Source of the DNA: Snodgrassella alvi
GTDB taxonomy: Bacteria; Pseudomonadota; Gammaproteobacteria; Burkholderiales; Neisseriaceae
Direction: 5' to 3'
DNA length: 64,000 bases
NCBI RefSeq assembly: GCF_002777745.1
Contig: NZ_MEIO01000055.1
Span: forward strand, 269,882-333,881
Shown: positions 1 to 10,123 of the stretch, piece after piece
How the letters are laid out: the number at the start of each line of letters is the position of its first letter
Position numbering within the stretch: position 1 is the first letter of the stretch
The notes under the pieces: generated by a model
Told to the model about the DNA's origin: nothing
Database searches by the model: none
Seen by the model: the letters and a program-made list of their open reading frames with translations, nothing else
Position numbers and translations under genes: made by a program

Positions 1-112
1 CGCAAAAATCCGGCTACAACTGCTTGATAAAGTATGTCTGACAACATCATCCAGAAAAACACATCTCAGTTTACATTTCTGCCAAATGCACACATATTTC
101 AACCCGTCAGGC

Positions 113-150
113 AAACAAAAGCGCCCTGAAACAATATTTCAGGGCGCTTA
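113..150 (-). terminator. Rho-independent terminator after accD
   Basis: A 13-bp perfect inverted repeat (119-131 with 137-149, loop 132-136) lies just past the accD stop codon. On the minus strand it is followed by TTTTGTTTG. It probably ends transcription of the trp/acc gene string. Confidence 0.85.
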
Positions 151-184
151 TAGTTAATCATTCAGTTCAGCAGACAAATACTCA

Positions 185-1057
185 TCAGGCTGCATCGGCA
201 CTGGCTTGCGAGCGTAGCAAACCAATTAAGCGCACAATGCGTTCCTTCAATTCACGCCTGTCGACAATTTGATCAACTGCCCCTTTATCCAGCAAAAATT
301 CCGCACGCTGGAAACCTTCAGGCAACGTCTCACGTACAGTCTGCTCAATTACCCGTGGACCAGCAAAACCAATCAACGCATTCGGTTCAGCCAGCACCAA
401 ATCACCAATAAAGGCAAAGCTGGCAGATACCCCACCCATAGTTGGATTTGTTAATACTGAAATAAACGGCAATGATTTATCTGCAAGCAGATGTAATGCA
501 GCACAGGTTTTAGCCATCTGCATCAGAGAATTCAGACCTTCCTGCATGCGTGCACCACCAGAGGCAGCCACACAAATAAAAGCACAGTTATGTTTCACCG
601 CCTCACGCACACCACGGACAAAGCGTTCACCTACAACCGACCCCATCGAACCACCGATAAAGTTGAATTCAAACGCAGCTACAACCACCGGCATACCATT
701 CATGGTGCCACGTACCACCACCAGCGCATCATCTTCCTGTGTTAGTTTACGTGCTGCACTCAAACGGTCAGTATATTTCTTACTGTCACGAAATTTCAGA
801 ATATCAATCGGCTTAATATCAGCACTGATTTCATACTGTTTAGTCTCATCCAGCATCATCTGGATACGTTCACGTGCCGAAACCGGATTATGATGTCCGC
901 ACTTCGGACACACTTCCATGTTTTTCTTCAAATCCGTGGCATATAAAGTTGCCGCACAAGACGGACATTTCTGCCACAACCCCTCAGGGATACCTGCAGA
1001 TTTAGCCACAGGATCTTTTTTAATCTTGGGTGGTAGGATTTTATCTAACCAACTCAT
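185..1057 (-). CDS. accD: Acetyl-CoA carboxylase carboxyltransferase subunit beta
   Basis: The beta subunit of the carboxyltransferase that moves CO2 from carboxybiotin to acetyl-CoA to make malonyl-CoA, the first step of fatty acid synthesis. It works in the cytoplasm with AccA. The protein is 290 residues, the family's normal size. The N-terminal zinc ribbon is visible as Cys31, Cys34, Cys50 and Cys53, followed by the crotonase-like fold with [12 protein letters not shown] and the [10 protein letters not shown] oxyanion-hole region. I chose ATG 1057 (MSWLDK) because the open frame upstream to 1102 adds 15 residues not typical of the family. It lies 69 bp after trpA, as usual in betaproteobacteria, and is followed by a strong terminator. 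Confidence 0.96.
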   Translation of the reverse strand: MSWLDKILPPKIKKDPVAKSAGIPEGLWQKCPSCAATLYATDLKKNMEVCPKCGHHNPVSARERIQMMLDETKQYEISADIKPIDILKFRDSKKYTDRLSAARKLTQEDDALVVVRGTMNGMPVVVAAFEFNFIGGSMGSVVGERFVRGVREAVKHNCAFICVAASGGARMQEGLNSLMQMAKTCAALHLLADKSLPFISVLTNPTMGGVSASFAFIGDLVLAEPNALIGFAGPRVIEQTVRETLPEGFQRAEFLLDKGAVDQIVDRRELKERIVRLIGLLRSQASADAA

Positions 1058-1126
1058 TTTTTCATTCCCGGTTATTGCCAGCAACCCGTAACAGGCTGCC
1101 ATGCAGAATTAGGACTTCTACGCAGA

Positions 1127-1912
1127 TTATTCCAGAGCCTGCCTGAGCTCAGAAACCACAGGTGCCAGAGCTTCAGCCTCACAGCCGGCATGCTCAGCTA
1201 TCGTCTGCACAAAGCGGCTGCCAACGATTACCGCATCTGCTATCGCCCCGATACAACGGGCACTGTCAGCATCACGAATGCCAAAACCTACACCAACAGG
1301 CACCTGAATAAACTGGCGCAAATGATCAATTTTACGCGAAACTTCAGCCGTATCCAACTGTGATGAACCAGTTACACCCTTGAGAGACACATAATAAACA
1401 AAACCACTGGCCTTGCTGCCAATCAGCTTAATCCGCTCATCAGTTGTGGTTGGTGCAATCAGAAAAATACAGTCTAGCCCATTTGTCTGCAACTGGGCAT
1501 ATAAATCATCAATCGCCTCTGCCGGACAGTCCACCGTCAGCACCCCATCCACACCAGATTGTGCAGCAGCCTGTGCAAAGCGCTCATAGCCCATACGATA
1601 AACCGGATTCAGATAACCCATAAGTACCACAGGCGTAGTCTGATTCTCCCGCCTGAATTGAGCCACCACCTGCAATACATCTGCCAGAGACACATTCTGG
1701 CGCAAAGCACGTTCAGCTGCAGCCTGAATAACCGGACCATCCGCCATCGGGTCAGAAAAAGGCACGCCCAGCTCAATAATATCCGTACCATTGGCTACCA
1801 GCGTCTGCATCAGTTGTAATGTTGTTGCCAGATCCGGATCACCACATGTGACATAAGAAACCAGAGCAGTACGACCATGCAACTGCTCAAATGTCTGTTG
1901 AATTCTACTCAT
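1127..1912 (-). CDS. trpA: Tryptophan synthase alpha chain
   Basis: Cleaves indole-3-glycerol phosphate to indole and glyceraldehyde 3-phosphate. The indole is channelled to TrpB in the alpha2beta2 complex. The 261 residues form a TIM barrel of normal length. The catalytic pair is visible as Glu47 in IIELGVPFSDP and Asp58 in MADGP. The phosphate-binding end is present in VGVGFGIRD and DAVIVGSRF. The start at 1912 has a GAACGGAA ribosome site. The gene normally follows trpB directly; here four genes' worth of sequence (trpB, MFS, ACT, PFL order) separates the usual neighbours, with 161 bp to the preceding PFL-family gene. Confidence 0.96.
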   Translation of the reverse strand: MSRIQQTFEQLHGRTALVSYVTCGDPDLATTLQLMQTLVANGTDIIELGVPFSDPMADGPVIQAAAERALRQNVSLADVLQVVAQFRRENQTTPVVLMGYLNPVYRMGYERFAQAAAQSGVDGVLTVDCPAEAIDDLYAQLQTNGLDCIFLIAPTTTDERIKLIGSKASGFVYYVSLKGVTGSSQLDTAEVSRKIDHLRQFIQVPVGVGFGIRDADSARCIGAIADAVIVGSRFVQTIAEHAGCEAEALAPVVSELRQALE

Positions 1913-2073
1913 TTCCGTTCTCTATTCATTCCCGCATACAGCAGTGACATGTCAGTACCAGACAGACACCAACTACCGCCTCTCCTTACGACCAGACGCA
2001 TAGTATCTGCCTGCAACACTACCAGTGCTGATTCTCATAGTCTGCATCATAACATGCAGAGCCGGTACAACCC

Positions 2074-3435
2074 TTAATTTTTCATTGCCTGTACCGGCGC
2101 AGGCACACGCCCGCCACGATTGATGAATACCTCGCAAGAACCAGATTTCACTGGCATAACCGGAGCACGGCCAAGCAGTCCTCCAAACTCAACATAATCG
2201 CCCACATCCTTACCGGTAACCGGAATAACCCGCACTGCCGTAGTTTTACTGTTAATCAGCCCAATAGCCGCTTCATCAGCAATAATACCAGCCAGCGTAC
2301 TGGCCGGCGTGTCTCCCGGCACAGCAATCATATCCAGCCCTACCGAACACACAGCAGTCATCGCTTCCAGCTTATCCAGCGTCAACACACCGGCTTCTAC
2401 CGCAGCTATCATACCTTCATCTTCCGATACCGGAATAAACGCGCCACTCAACCCTCCCACAGCACTGGAAGCCATCATGCCACCTTTTTTCACCGCATCG
2501 TTCAGCAATGCCAGCGCCGCAGTTGTCCCGTGGGTTCCGCAGACACTCAATCCCATCGCCTCCAGAATCCGAGCAACACTGTCACCCACAGCAGGTGTCG
2601 GCGCCAGAGACAAATCCAGAATCCCAAAAGGAATACCCAGCATCTTACTGGCTTCATGCCCAATCAGTTCACCCACACGCGTAATCTTGAAAGCAGTTTT
2701 CTTCACCAGCTCGGCAACTTCAGTCAAAGACAGCCCTTGCGTATTCTGCAACGCAGCACACACCACACCCGGTCCTGATACCCCGACATTAATCACACAA
2801 TCCGCCTCACCTGCACCATGAAAAGCACCGGCCATAAACGGATTATCTTCTACAGCATTACAAAACACCACCAGCTTGGCACAACCAAAGCCTTCCGGCG
2901 TTATCGCTGCCGTCTGCCGGATAGTTTCACCCATCAGCCGAACTGCATCCATATTGATACCGGCACGGGTAGAACCAATATTCACCGAACTGCATACCAC
3001 ATCAGTACAGGCCATAGCCTCAGGAATCGAACGAATCAGCACCTCATCCGCAGCACTCATACCCTTGTGTACCAGCGCAGAAAAACCACCGATAAACGAA
3101 ATACCAATAGCTTTTGCAGCCTTATCCAGCGTCTGCGCAATCGAGACATAAGAATCTGCCCCAGTAGCCGCACCAATCTGAGCAATCGGAGTTACCGCAA
3201 TGCGCTGATTCACAATCGGTACACCATATCTCGCAGACAACTCAGTAGCCGTCTGCACAAGATTCTTACCAACCCGAGTAATCTTAGCAAAAATCTTCTC
3301 ATTCAAACGGTTAATATCCGTATCAATACAGTCATGCAAATCAATGCCAATAGTTATCGTACGTACATCGAAATGCTGGTCAGAGACCATATGTATAGTC
3401 TCCAGAATTTCATTATTCTGAATAGAAAACGACAT
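2074..3435 (-). CDS. PFL/DUF711 family protein (UPF0210)
   Basis: A 453-residue cytoplasmic protein of the PFL/DUF711 (UPF0210) family, whose biochemical role is not established. The sequence is glycine-rich in the family manner, with the segments [68 protein letters not shown] and [17 protein letters not shown] that typify it (the longest are cited here only as location marks between residues 140 and 350). ATG 3435 is preferred over two upstream TTG codons because AGGAG sits six bases before it. It follows the ACT-domain gene by only 9 bp, so the pair is translationally linked. An ACT protein next to a PFL gene is a widespread pairing. Confidence 0.88.
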   Translation of the reverse strand: MSFSIQNNEILETIHMVSDQHFDVRTITIGIDLHDCIDTDINRLNEKIFAKITRVGKNLVQTATELSARYGVPIVNQRIAVTPIAQIGAATGADSYVSIAQTLDKAAKAIGISFIGGFSALVHKGMSAADEVLIRSIPEAMACTDVVCSSVNIGSTRAGINMDAVRLMGETIRQTAAITPEGFGCAKLVVFCNAVEDNPFMAGAFHGAGEADCVINVGVSGPGVVCAALQNTQGLSLTEVAELVKKTAFKITRVGELIGHEASKMLGIPFGILDLSLAPTPAVGDSVARILEAMGLSVCGTHGTTAALALLNDAVKKGGMMASSAVGGLSGAFIPVSEDEGMIAAVEAGVLTLDKLEAMTAVCSVGLDMIAVPGDTPASTLAGIIADEAAIGLINSKTTAVRVIPVTGKDVGDYVEFGGLLGRAPVMPVKSGSCEVFINRGGRVPAPVQAMKN

Positions 3436-3444
3436 CAACAACTC

Positions 3445-3720
3445 CTAAATCCGGTGCATAGCATTAAACAAAGCCTCATCCTGCACACGAATGTGCAAAC
3501 CTCGTTTTTCGCCCTCACTATCCAGCAACTCACAAAACTGTAAACGCGGCAAAGTGCATCGTTCAGTATCCAACAAAATAATCATAGTGAAATAATCATC
3601 CATTAACTGCTGGCTGATATTCATAATACTAACCTGATGTTCTGCCAGCAGCGTGGCCACCTCAGCAACAATACCAATACGATCTTTACCAATCACTGTC
3701 ATCACAGCACGATTAGACAT
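3445..3720 (-). CDS. ACT domain protein (UPF0237)
   Basis: A 91-residue protein made of a single ACT domain, a small ligand-sensing fold that usually binds amino acids. The start MSNRAVMTVIGKDRIGIVAE carries the typical GKDRxGIVA turn where ligand binds, followed by a helix and the strand VSIMNISQQ. The start is ATG 3720 with AGGATTG upstream. It forms a tight operon with the PFL-family gene (9 bp gap). The ligand cannot be read from sequence; a role in sensing an amino acid is a family-level expectation only. It lies between trpB and trpA, an unusual place. Confidence 0.85.
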   Translation of the reverse strand: MSNRAVMTVIGKDRIGIVAEVATLLAEHQVSIMNISQQLMDDYFTMIILLDTERCTLPRLQFCELLDSEGEKRGLHIRVQDEALFNAMHRI

Positions 3721-3808
3721 AAAACAATCCTATTCACAATAACAATTACAAACCAGAGCAGGCCATACAAACCACTTGTCCGGTTCACACCAAACCGACC
3801 ATACACAC

Positions 3809-4987
3809 CTAAGACATATGTTCACATTTAAACACCAGCGCACACAGCAAAATCAGCAGCGCAATCACACCACCCAACAGCGCCACCCCATTCCAGCCAT
3901 AATGTGCATAAGCCATAGCAGAAGCAAGTGAACCGAGTACCCCGCCAATAAAATACATACTCATATAGCCAGAAGCAATCCGGCCTTTCAGCGCTGGATC
4001 TGAACGATAAATCAGCGACTGATTACAGATATGCAAAGCCTGAATAGCAAAATCCAGCAATATCACACCACCAATCAGCGCCCATAAATGCGTTCCGCCT
4101 GCATACAGCAACGCCCAGCTAAATAGAAACAACAGCGCACAAACCACCGTCATCCCATAAGTACGGCCTTTATCGGCTGCCCAGCCACCCACATTCGAAC
4201 CAAATATTCCCAGTGCACCAAATAAACCAAACAGACCAATCGTACTTAAACTGAAATAATAAGGAGCATGACTCAGCAACAGCGTCAGCGGTGTCCACAA
4301 CACCGAAAACAGGCAGAAATCTAGCGCTCCCAACACACCACGCTGACGCAATAACGGCGTACACCATAACAACGACCACACCGATACCAGCGTCTGCCAG
4401 TAACCCAGCGCACTGCGCTCACGCTGCACATAAGGCAATTTCAACTGCAAAATCAAAGTCATCAGCACAAGCATTGCCGCACCCAGCACATAGACCATGC
4501 GCCAGCCCCACCAGTGAGCAACCAGACCGGAAAAAGTACGTGACAGCAAAATACCAAGTAAAAGCCCGCTCATCAGCGTACCAATCACCCGCCCGCGTTG
4601 TTCCGGTGCAGTCAGACTAGCAGCCAGCGGCATCAGAATCTGCGCCACCGTACAAAAAGCCCCTACCAGCAGCAGGCCAGCAACAAACAGCCATAAGCTT
4701 GGTGCCAGCGCAATCAGCAGTGCACTGACACTTACCACCGCATACAGCGACACAATCAGCTTTTTGTTATCCAGCAAATCGCCCAGCGGCACCAGAAAAA
4801 TCAGCCCGAGCGCATAAGCCAACTGCGTCAGCGTAATCAGCATCCCGCTGCTGGCAACATCCAGACCAAAATAGCGTGCCATTACCTCAATCAGCGGAAA
4901 TACAAAATAATTACTGGCCACTGCCAGACCGATGGCCAGAGCCATCAGAAAAATCTGCACAGAAGACAGCTTAATACTCTTACTCAT
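3809..4987 (-). CDS. Major facilitator superfamily transporter
   Basis: A 392-residue inner-membrane carrier with about 12 hydrophobic helices. The loop between helices 2 and 3 reads PLGDLLDNKKL, a version of MFS motif A. The basic loop PYVQRERS near the middle separates the two six-helix halves. The substrate is not predictable; the overall pattern resembles the drug/metabolite exporter-type MFS (AraJ/YdhP-like). It lies 55 bp downstream of trpB and 88 bp upstream of the ACT gene, with no terminator on either side, so it may be co-transcribed with trpB. Its position inside a trp cluster is unusual. Confidence 0.85.
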   Translation of the reverse strand: MSKSIKLSSVQIFLMALAIGLAVASNYFVFPLIEVMARYFGLDVASSGMLITLTQLAYALGLIFLVPLGDLLDNKKLIVSLYAVVSVSALLIALAPSLWLFVAGLLLVGAFCTVAQILMPLAASLTAPEQRGRVIGTLMSGLLLGILLSRTFSGLVAHWWGWRMVYVLGAAMLVLMTLILQLKLPYVQRERSALGYWQTLVSVWSLLWCTPLLRQRGVLGALDFCLFSVLWTPLTLLLSHAPYYFSLSTIGLFGLFGALGIFGSNVGGWAADKGRTYGMTVVCALLFLFSWALLYAGGTHLWALIGGVILLDFAIQALHICNQSLIYRSDPALKGRIASGYMSMYFIGGVLGSLASAMAYAHYGWNGVALLGGVIALLILLCALVFKCEHMS

Positions 4988-5042
4988 AAACCCAACAAAT
5001 ACCTACTATCCGATCTCACTAACGCGCAGTAGCTCAAGTAAA

Positions 5043-6245
5043 TCACAGACTGATTCCGTCCAGCCGGGCAACCGTATTGATATCCTTATCACCGCGGCCA
5101 GACAGATTAACCAGAATTACCTCATCCCGACTCATTTTCGGCGCATTGGCTACTGCCCAAGCCAGCGCATGGCTGGATTCCAAAGCCGGAATAATACCCT
5201 CCTGATGGCACAGCAAATGAAAAGCCTCCATCGCTGCTTCATCACCCATTGCCTCATACTGTACCCGACCAATATCATGCAGCAAGCTGTGCTCTGGACC
5301 GATACCCGGATAATCCAGACCGGCAGACACAGAATGAGTAGAAACCACCTGCCCATATTCATCCTGCATCAGATAACTGCGAAAACCATGCAATACGCCC
5401 ATCGGACTATTCGAACTAATAGGAGCCGCATGCTGCTGACCTGACAAACCTAAACCACCAGCCTCAACCCCAACCAAACGAGTTTCAGGCACATTAATAT
5501 AAGGATAAAACAAACCTATGGCATTTGAACCGCCGCCGACACAGGCCACAGCCACATCGGGCTGCCGGCCAATAGCTTCCTGCATCTGCGCTTTCGCCTC
5601 ATTGCCAATAACACATTGAAAATCGCGCACCATCTCCGGGTATGGCATCGGGCCCGCCGACGTACCAATAATATAATAAGTATCATCTACCCGCGCCACC
5701 CACTCACGCAAAGCTTCATTCATAGCGTCTTTCAGAGTACACGAACCAGAATCCACCCCTACTACCTGCGCACCCAGCAGCTTCATCCGGTATACATTCG
5801 GTGCCTGACGCCGGATATCTTCCGTGCCCATAAACACCGTGCATTCCATACCAAAACGCGCCGCTACCGTAGCCGAAGCCACACCATGCTGCCCGGCACC
5901 AGTTTCAGCAATCACCCGCTTTTTACCCATCCGCTGCGCCAGCAAAGCCTGACCAATCGTATTATTAATCTTATGTGCACCAGTATGATTCAAATCTTCC
6001 CGCTTCAGATAAACCTGTGCCCCACCCAAATAGGCAGACAGGCGACGGGCATGGTAAACCGGGCTGGGACGACCCACATAATATTTTAAATCCTCATGGT
6101 ACTGCGCCCAGAACGCCGGATCAGCCTTCGCTGCATAATAAGCCTGCTTCAATTCAGTTAAAGCCGTAATCAGCGTTTCCGACACAAACAGCCCACCATG
6201 CTCACCAAAAAAACCCTGTTCATCTGGATAGTGATAATTTTCCAT
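5043..6245 (-). CDS. trpB: Tryptophan synthase beta chain
   Basis: Condenses indole with L-serine to give L-tryptophan, using pyridoxal phosphate, in complex with TrpA. It has 400 residues, normal for TrpB1. The PLP lysine is Lys92 in [14 protein letters not shown], the catalytic glutamate lies in AETGAGQHG, and the phosphate cup is [13 protein letters not shown] 6245 has GGAATGAAAT upstream. The 290 bp upstream are AT-rich and I found no trp leader peptide or attenuator. Its classical neighbours trpF (upstream) and trpA (downstream) are displaced by inserted genes. Confidence 0.97.
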   Translation of the reverse strand: MENYHYPDEQGFFGEHGGLFVSETLITALTELKQAYYAAKADPAFWAQYHEDLKYYVGRPSPVYHARRLSAYLGGAQVYLKREDLNHTGAHKINNTIGQALLAQRMGKKRVIAETGAGQHGVASATVAARFGMECTVFMGTEDIRRQAPNVYRMKLLGAQVVGVDSGSCTLKDAMNEALREWVARVDDTYYIIGTSAGPMPYPEMVRDFQCVIGNEAKAQMQEAIGRQPDVAVACVGGGSNAIGLFYPYINVPETRLVGVEAGGLGLSGQQHAAPISSNSPMGVLHGFRSYLMQDEYGQVVSTHSVSAGLDYPGIGPEHSLLHDIGRVQYEAMGDEAAMEAFHLLCHQEGIIPALESSHALAWAVANAPKMSRDEVILVNLSGRGDKDINTVARLDGISL

Positions 6246-6535
6246 ATTTCATTCCATTGAGCAACAATTTACCCGCAAAGTAAAACTATTCAGCCATATT
6301 AACATTTTTTAAATTCATTATCCTGTTATCCATACTCAAGCCAGAATAAATAAAACCATTTCACCCGGCCAAATAACAACAAAATCCCAGTTACCGCCAA
6401 CCTGACAGTTGACTGACAACGGGGATTTACCCATATCTGCTTCAAGTACACGAATAATTCAGATTAGCAACAGTTGAAACAATATTTATCCAGTCTGAAT
6501 ACACGCACTATAACAAACATGCATAATTAAAAAAA

Positions 6536-7750
6536 TTAGTTACTGGTTTTGCGATATCTGATACCCAAATCTCTGGCCAGCGTTTTGGCCAGATCATCCA
6601 TCTTCTTAGCTTTGGTATTGCCATATATTGAAAAATACTCAAACAACAAAATTTTTTGTCTTTCTTTTGTTGCAGTTAAAACCAGATTAACCGACCTGCC
6701 CGTTAAAATATTACCTTTCTTAATAGTCGTCAGCATACTATCGGATGATAAACAATAACGAGTTTCACCTTTGATAGCATTGCTGATAGTTATGTTTTTT
6801 TCTGCTCTGTTAAGAATAATATATTTTGCTACTCTGCCTTGGCTTTGATTACATCGATACCAATGAAAAAGAAATAATAGCGAAAATACCAGAATAATCA
6901 AAATAATAATTAAATCTCCACTAGAATTATGGTTTCCGAAATAACCCCATGCACTAAGGGTTACGCAACCTAATCCCCAGAAAATATAATTTTCTTTATC
7001 ACTCTTTAATACTTTATCAGTAATTCTATATTTTAAAAAAGGATAGACAGGCCACTCAATAATATTCTTGTTATGCTTCAAATCATTATTAATTGTATTA
7101 AAAATCTCTTTAGCATTACAGTCAAAATATCGAATACCTAAATCTTTTGCTAATAACGCCGCTACAGCATTCATCTCCCGTAAGTCTTTTGAATAATAGC
7201 CCCCTTGATATTCCAATAAAAGAATATGTTTATTTCGTTCTGGTATGGATAAAAACAGATTGATTGTCCCAGAATATCCATAAACCAGAGCCTTTAAAGC
7301 ATATAAATTCCAGTTGCTTCGCAGCTGATATTGTTCTTTATGTCCATTGATAGTGACTATCGTCAGCAATTTCCGATACCGATCCAGAACAACATATTGT
7401 GCTAGCTTAATTGACATGCTTCTAGTATTTAACAATACAAAACATATAAGAAACCCAGAGCTAATAATAACAAGCCAACAAGAAATCCAATCTGTAGCAG
7501 TCAACCCACTTTCTGTAATCTTTTTCAGAGACATAAGTAAAAAAAGCCAACAACCAGTACTCAATATCATACACAAACATAATAGATACCTAATATCCCG
7601 ATCATCCTTTTTTCCTTTCAGTTTAGGATATACTGGCCATTGTAAAATTGATTTATCATTTTTCAGCGCCTCCCGAATCTGTTTAAGAATCTGTCGCGAA
7701 TTTAACCTTTGTCGTTTCTGCCCTATCTTTACATTACTCCAATCCACCAA
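6536..7750 (-). CDS. Membrane protein with two tandem homologous halves, unknown function
   Basis: I do not recognise a named family. The protein (about 404 residues) is an internal tandem duplication. Each half has an N-terminal helix ending in a W-P-V-Y-P motif (ILQWPVYP and IIEWPVYP), two transmembrane helices (about residues 53-75 and 88-105; 235-250 and 258-275), a soluble stretch like YVVLDRYRKLLTI / YIILNRAEKNITI, and a closing LLAKDLGIRYF / LARDLGIRYRK. This suggests a PH-like or immunity-like soluble domain anchored by a hairpin of helices. The start is TTG 7750 or GTG 7747, behind AAAGGGAA. AT-rich composition differs from the flanking trp genes. A one-unit relative lies at 8536-9144. 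Confidence 0.7.
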   Translation of the reverse strand: MVDWSNVKIGQKRQRLNSRQILKQIREALKNDKSILQWPVYPKLKGKKDDRDIRYLLCLCMILSTGCWLFLLMSLKKITESGLTATDWISCWLVIISSGFLICFVLLNTRSMSIKLAQYVVLDRYRKLLTIVTINGHKEQYQLRSNWNLYALKALVYGYSGTINLFLSIPERNKHILLLEYQGGYYSKDLREMNAVAALLAKDLGIRYFDCNAKEIFNTINNDLKHNKNIIEWPVYPFLKYRITDKVLKSDKENYIFWGLGCVTLSAWGYFGNHNSSGDLIIILIILVFSLLFLFHWYRCNQSQGRVAKYIILNRAEKNITISNAIKGETRYCLSSDSMLTTIKKGNILTGRSVNLVLTATKERQKILLFEYFSIYGNTKAKKMDDLAKTLARDLGIRYRKTSN

Positions 7751-8007
7751 TAAATTCCCTTTAACTGGTATTAAAACTAATTAATTTAAACAATTGAATT
7801 TCTGTATCAAAGCAATCTAACTATTATTCGCCTTTAAACAACACCCTAATAACATATGCAGTTAAGATTATTAAAATCTTCTAATTTTAACCGTAATAAC
7901 ATCTTCCACAATTCAAGAGAACACTAGAATTTGAATATTTCCATAAAATAAAGACATAAATTACTTATATTATTTATATAAAACTATTGTTGCAACAGCA
8001 CAAGTAG
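7751..8007. other. AT-rich spacer
   Basis: Spacer upstream of the two-unit membrane protein. It is very AT-rich; apart from the ribosome site for that gene I see nothing definite in it. Confidence 0.4.
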
Positions 8008-8200
8008 CTTAGCTGAAATTTTGCCACACCTGATGCCCAAATCTCCAGCCAAAGCTTACATTTGCGCTCCCTGAACATGACGCTAAATACCCGAATACGC
8101 CCACGGCACTACCTTTTTTCGCATTCTAATTGCAGGTAGCAGCAAATTAACTGATTCTCAGATTCAAATATTACTTTGAACAGCTACGTTTTACGCACTG
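8008..8200 (-). pseudogene. Decayed copy of the adjacent duplicated membrane-protein family
   Basis: On the minus strand, about 8065 down to 8010 reads ALAGDLGIRCGKISAK, a match to the closing motif LARDLGIRYRK of the neighbour gene. Further upstream, after frame changes and an in-frame stop, short pieces resemble SVNLVLTATKERQKI and the following FEYF region. No open frame remains. I read it as a third family copy between the two-unit and one-unit genes that has lost function. The boundary on the upstream side is uncertain. Confidence 0.5.
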
Positions 8201-8535
8201 AATAAAACCGAATAAACCAGATATACATTGAAATTTATCAATACAATAGTAAACAATACAAAAACCGCATTCAGCATAGTTGCAGCAATAAAGATATCAA
8301 ACAAAAAGTAGTTACCAATACAGTAATTTATAACAAACATTGCAGCCAGCAAACAACCGCGCCTTACTTCCCTCTCAAACAGATTATCTTTTCCGTGTAA
8401 ATCAGCATATCCCTGTCATTGCAGTATTATTGTTCATGCTCCGGCTCTTCCCTGATAGTTCTGAGCACTGTTGTACTCTGCGTATAATTATCATCTCCCT
8501 TGCCCAAAACCTGCGTAGCCAAATACCACTAATAC
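8201..8535. other. Gene-free stretch, probably more of the decayed copy
   Basis: No credible open frame. It may contain the N-terminal part of the decayed copy at 8008-8200 but I cannot align it by eye. Confidence 0.3.
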
Positions 8536-9144
8536 TCAATATACTTTATTGATAGTATAATCCTGTGCACGGATAAGATTCAGTTCTTTAGCAAGAATAT
8601 CTGCCACCTCAATCAGTTGTTTCAAAGCGCAATCATCACAGAAAAAATACTCAAACAGGATTTCAGCAGTTTTTAGATTTTCATTCTTGATTACCAGCCT
8701 ACCTCTGCGCCAAAGTGGTGGTTTATGTGATGAAACTTTACACCCATAAGGTAAAGCACACTCAACTCGGATAAAATAATTATCGGTAAGCTGGTGCTGC
8801 CTAATCTGATATTGCCCATTGCTTACAGTAATCGTTCTATTTTTACGATCCAGACTGACTAAATGAGATTCCTTTATAGCACAGGTTTTCTTATTATTAT
8901 GCATCCATATCGCATAAATAATGATTGTAATAAACAATACTGCAATCGAAAGACTATAAATAAAAAGTAGCTCAGCGATAAAATACAAACTAAATAGAAT
9001 TACAGTCCAAATACTAAAACACTGGCCTGTCCATTTAAATAATTTGGAAAATCGTACCGGACAAGATTGCCACTCAATTACCGGCTTTTCTGACTGCACA
9101 TCTGCTTTCATCTGTAAAAAAACTTTATGCTCAGAAAGATTCAT
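8536..9144 (-). CDS. Membrane protein, one-unit relative of the two-unit gene
   Basis: A 202-residue protein that corresponds to one half of the protein at 6536-7750. The matching marks are KPVIEWQSCP near residue 20, two transmembrane helices at about 40-60 and 64-82, LVSLDRKNRTITVSNGQY, and a C-terminal AEILFEYF...VADILAKELNLIRA. The ribosome site AAGGAGAAGA before ATG 9144 is strong, so the gene is probably translated. Function unknown. With the larger gene and the decayed copy it makes a local family of at least four units inserted between trpF and trpB. Confidence 0.7.
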   Translation of the reverse strand: MNLSEHKVFLQMKADVQSEKPVIEWQSCPVRFSKLFKWTGQCFSIWTVILFSLYFIAELLFIYSLSIAVLFITIIIYAIWMHNNKKTCAIKESHLVSLDRKNRTITVSNGQYQIRQHQLTDNYFIRVECALPYGCKVSSHKPPLWRRGRLVIKNENLKTAEILFEYFFCDDCALKQLIEVADILAKELNLIRAQDYTINKVY

Positions 9145-9451
9145 TCTTCTCCTTATTTTTTAACATTCTACCCATAATAAAACCGTGAAATTTAACCAAC
9201 TAACAATTAAAATATACACAACTGTTATTAATACATAACTCTTATAGCATAACACTCATATCAGTAACAGCAACAAGCTGAGCAGAGGATAAAACAAGCA
9301 GCATAATTAAAATATTTACCATCAAGAAAATATAAAATCGGTGTGCATTTTAAATCGATTAATTAAAATTATTCTGAACAAGAGCTTTAAGAAACAGCAT
9401 AAGCATATTCTTATAAGATAATAAATATTTTCTGGAGCTACAGCACAAATA
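9145..9451. other. AT-rich spacer, nothing recognised
   Basis: About 300 bp of AT-rich sequence between trpF and the inserted membrane proteins. No open frame, hairpin or motif I can support. Confidence 0.4.
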
Positions 9452-10084
9452 TTAGTCCACAGACAGCCCGAAACCATTAATCGCAGCCATCAACGCCTGC
9501 ATCTTTTGCCCGTCCTTAATTCCGGCAGCCAGCTCCACCCCACTGGCTACATCAACAGCCTGCGCATGACTTTGTCTGATCGCAGAAACAATATTTTCCG
9601 GATTCAGCCCGCCCGAAAGAATCCACTGCCGATCCAATTGTCGCGGCAACATCTGCCAGTCAAAAGACTGCCCCGTACCACCATATTGGCCAGCAACAGC
9701 CGCATCAAATAGCAATGCACGCGCATCCGTATACATAGCTGTAGCAGCTTCAATATCTGCCGTATCGCGCACCCGTATCGCCTTAATATACGGACGCTGA
9801 AACTGGCGGCAGAATTCAGCACTCTCATCGCCATGAAATTGCAGTACATCCAATGGCACCTGCATCAATACCTTCTGTACCTCGGCTGCACTGGCATTAA
9901 CAAACAAACCGACTACCGTAACAAACGGCGGCACAGCACGCGCAATTGCCTGTGCCTGTTCCACCGTAACATACCGTTTACTGCCGGCAAAAAAAATTAA
10001 TCCGATAGCATCTACGCCCAGCTGTGCAGCCAGCAGTGCATCTTCAACCCGCGTCATCCCACAAATCTTGCTTCGAATTTTCAT
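9452..10084 (-). CDS. trpF: Phosphoribosylanthranilate isomerase
   Basis: Third step of the tryptophan branch: Amadori rearrangement of N-(5-phosphoribosyl)anthranilate to CdRP in the cytoplasm. The 210 residues are the normal monofunctional size. The catalytic cysteine is Cys8 in SKICGMTRVEDA and the general-acid aspartate region is FDAAVAGQYGGTG. The phosphate site is present as ILSGGLNPENI and VDVASGVE. It lies 39 bp after truA, the classic betaproteobacterial arrangement. trpB should come next but is 3.2 kb away. Confidence 0.95.
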   Translation of the reverse strand: MKIRSKICGMTRVEDALLAAQLGVDAIGLIFFAGSKRYVTVEQAQAIARAVPPFVTVVGLFVNASAAEVQKVLMQVPLDVLQFHGDESAEFCRQFQRPYIKAIRVRDTADIEAATAMYTDARALLFDAAVAGQYGGTGQSFDWQMLPRQLDRQWILSGGLNPENIVSAIRQSHAQAVDVASGVELAAGIKDGQKMQALMAAINGFGLSVD

Positions 10085-10123
10085 ATCCAGCCCTTTTCAA
10101 AAATCAGCCAGCTACAAGCCGTA

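Noticed and set aside
2818..3543. 241-codon plus-strand open frame
   Set aside because: Antisense to the PFL-family gene; unusual composition (many Ser, Arg, Thr, His) and no family features.
6246..6535. Tryptophan attenuator or leader upstream of trpB
   Set aside because: No Trp-codon leader peptide and no antiterminator/terminator pair found.
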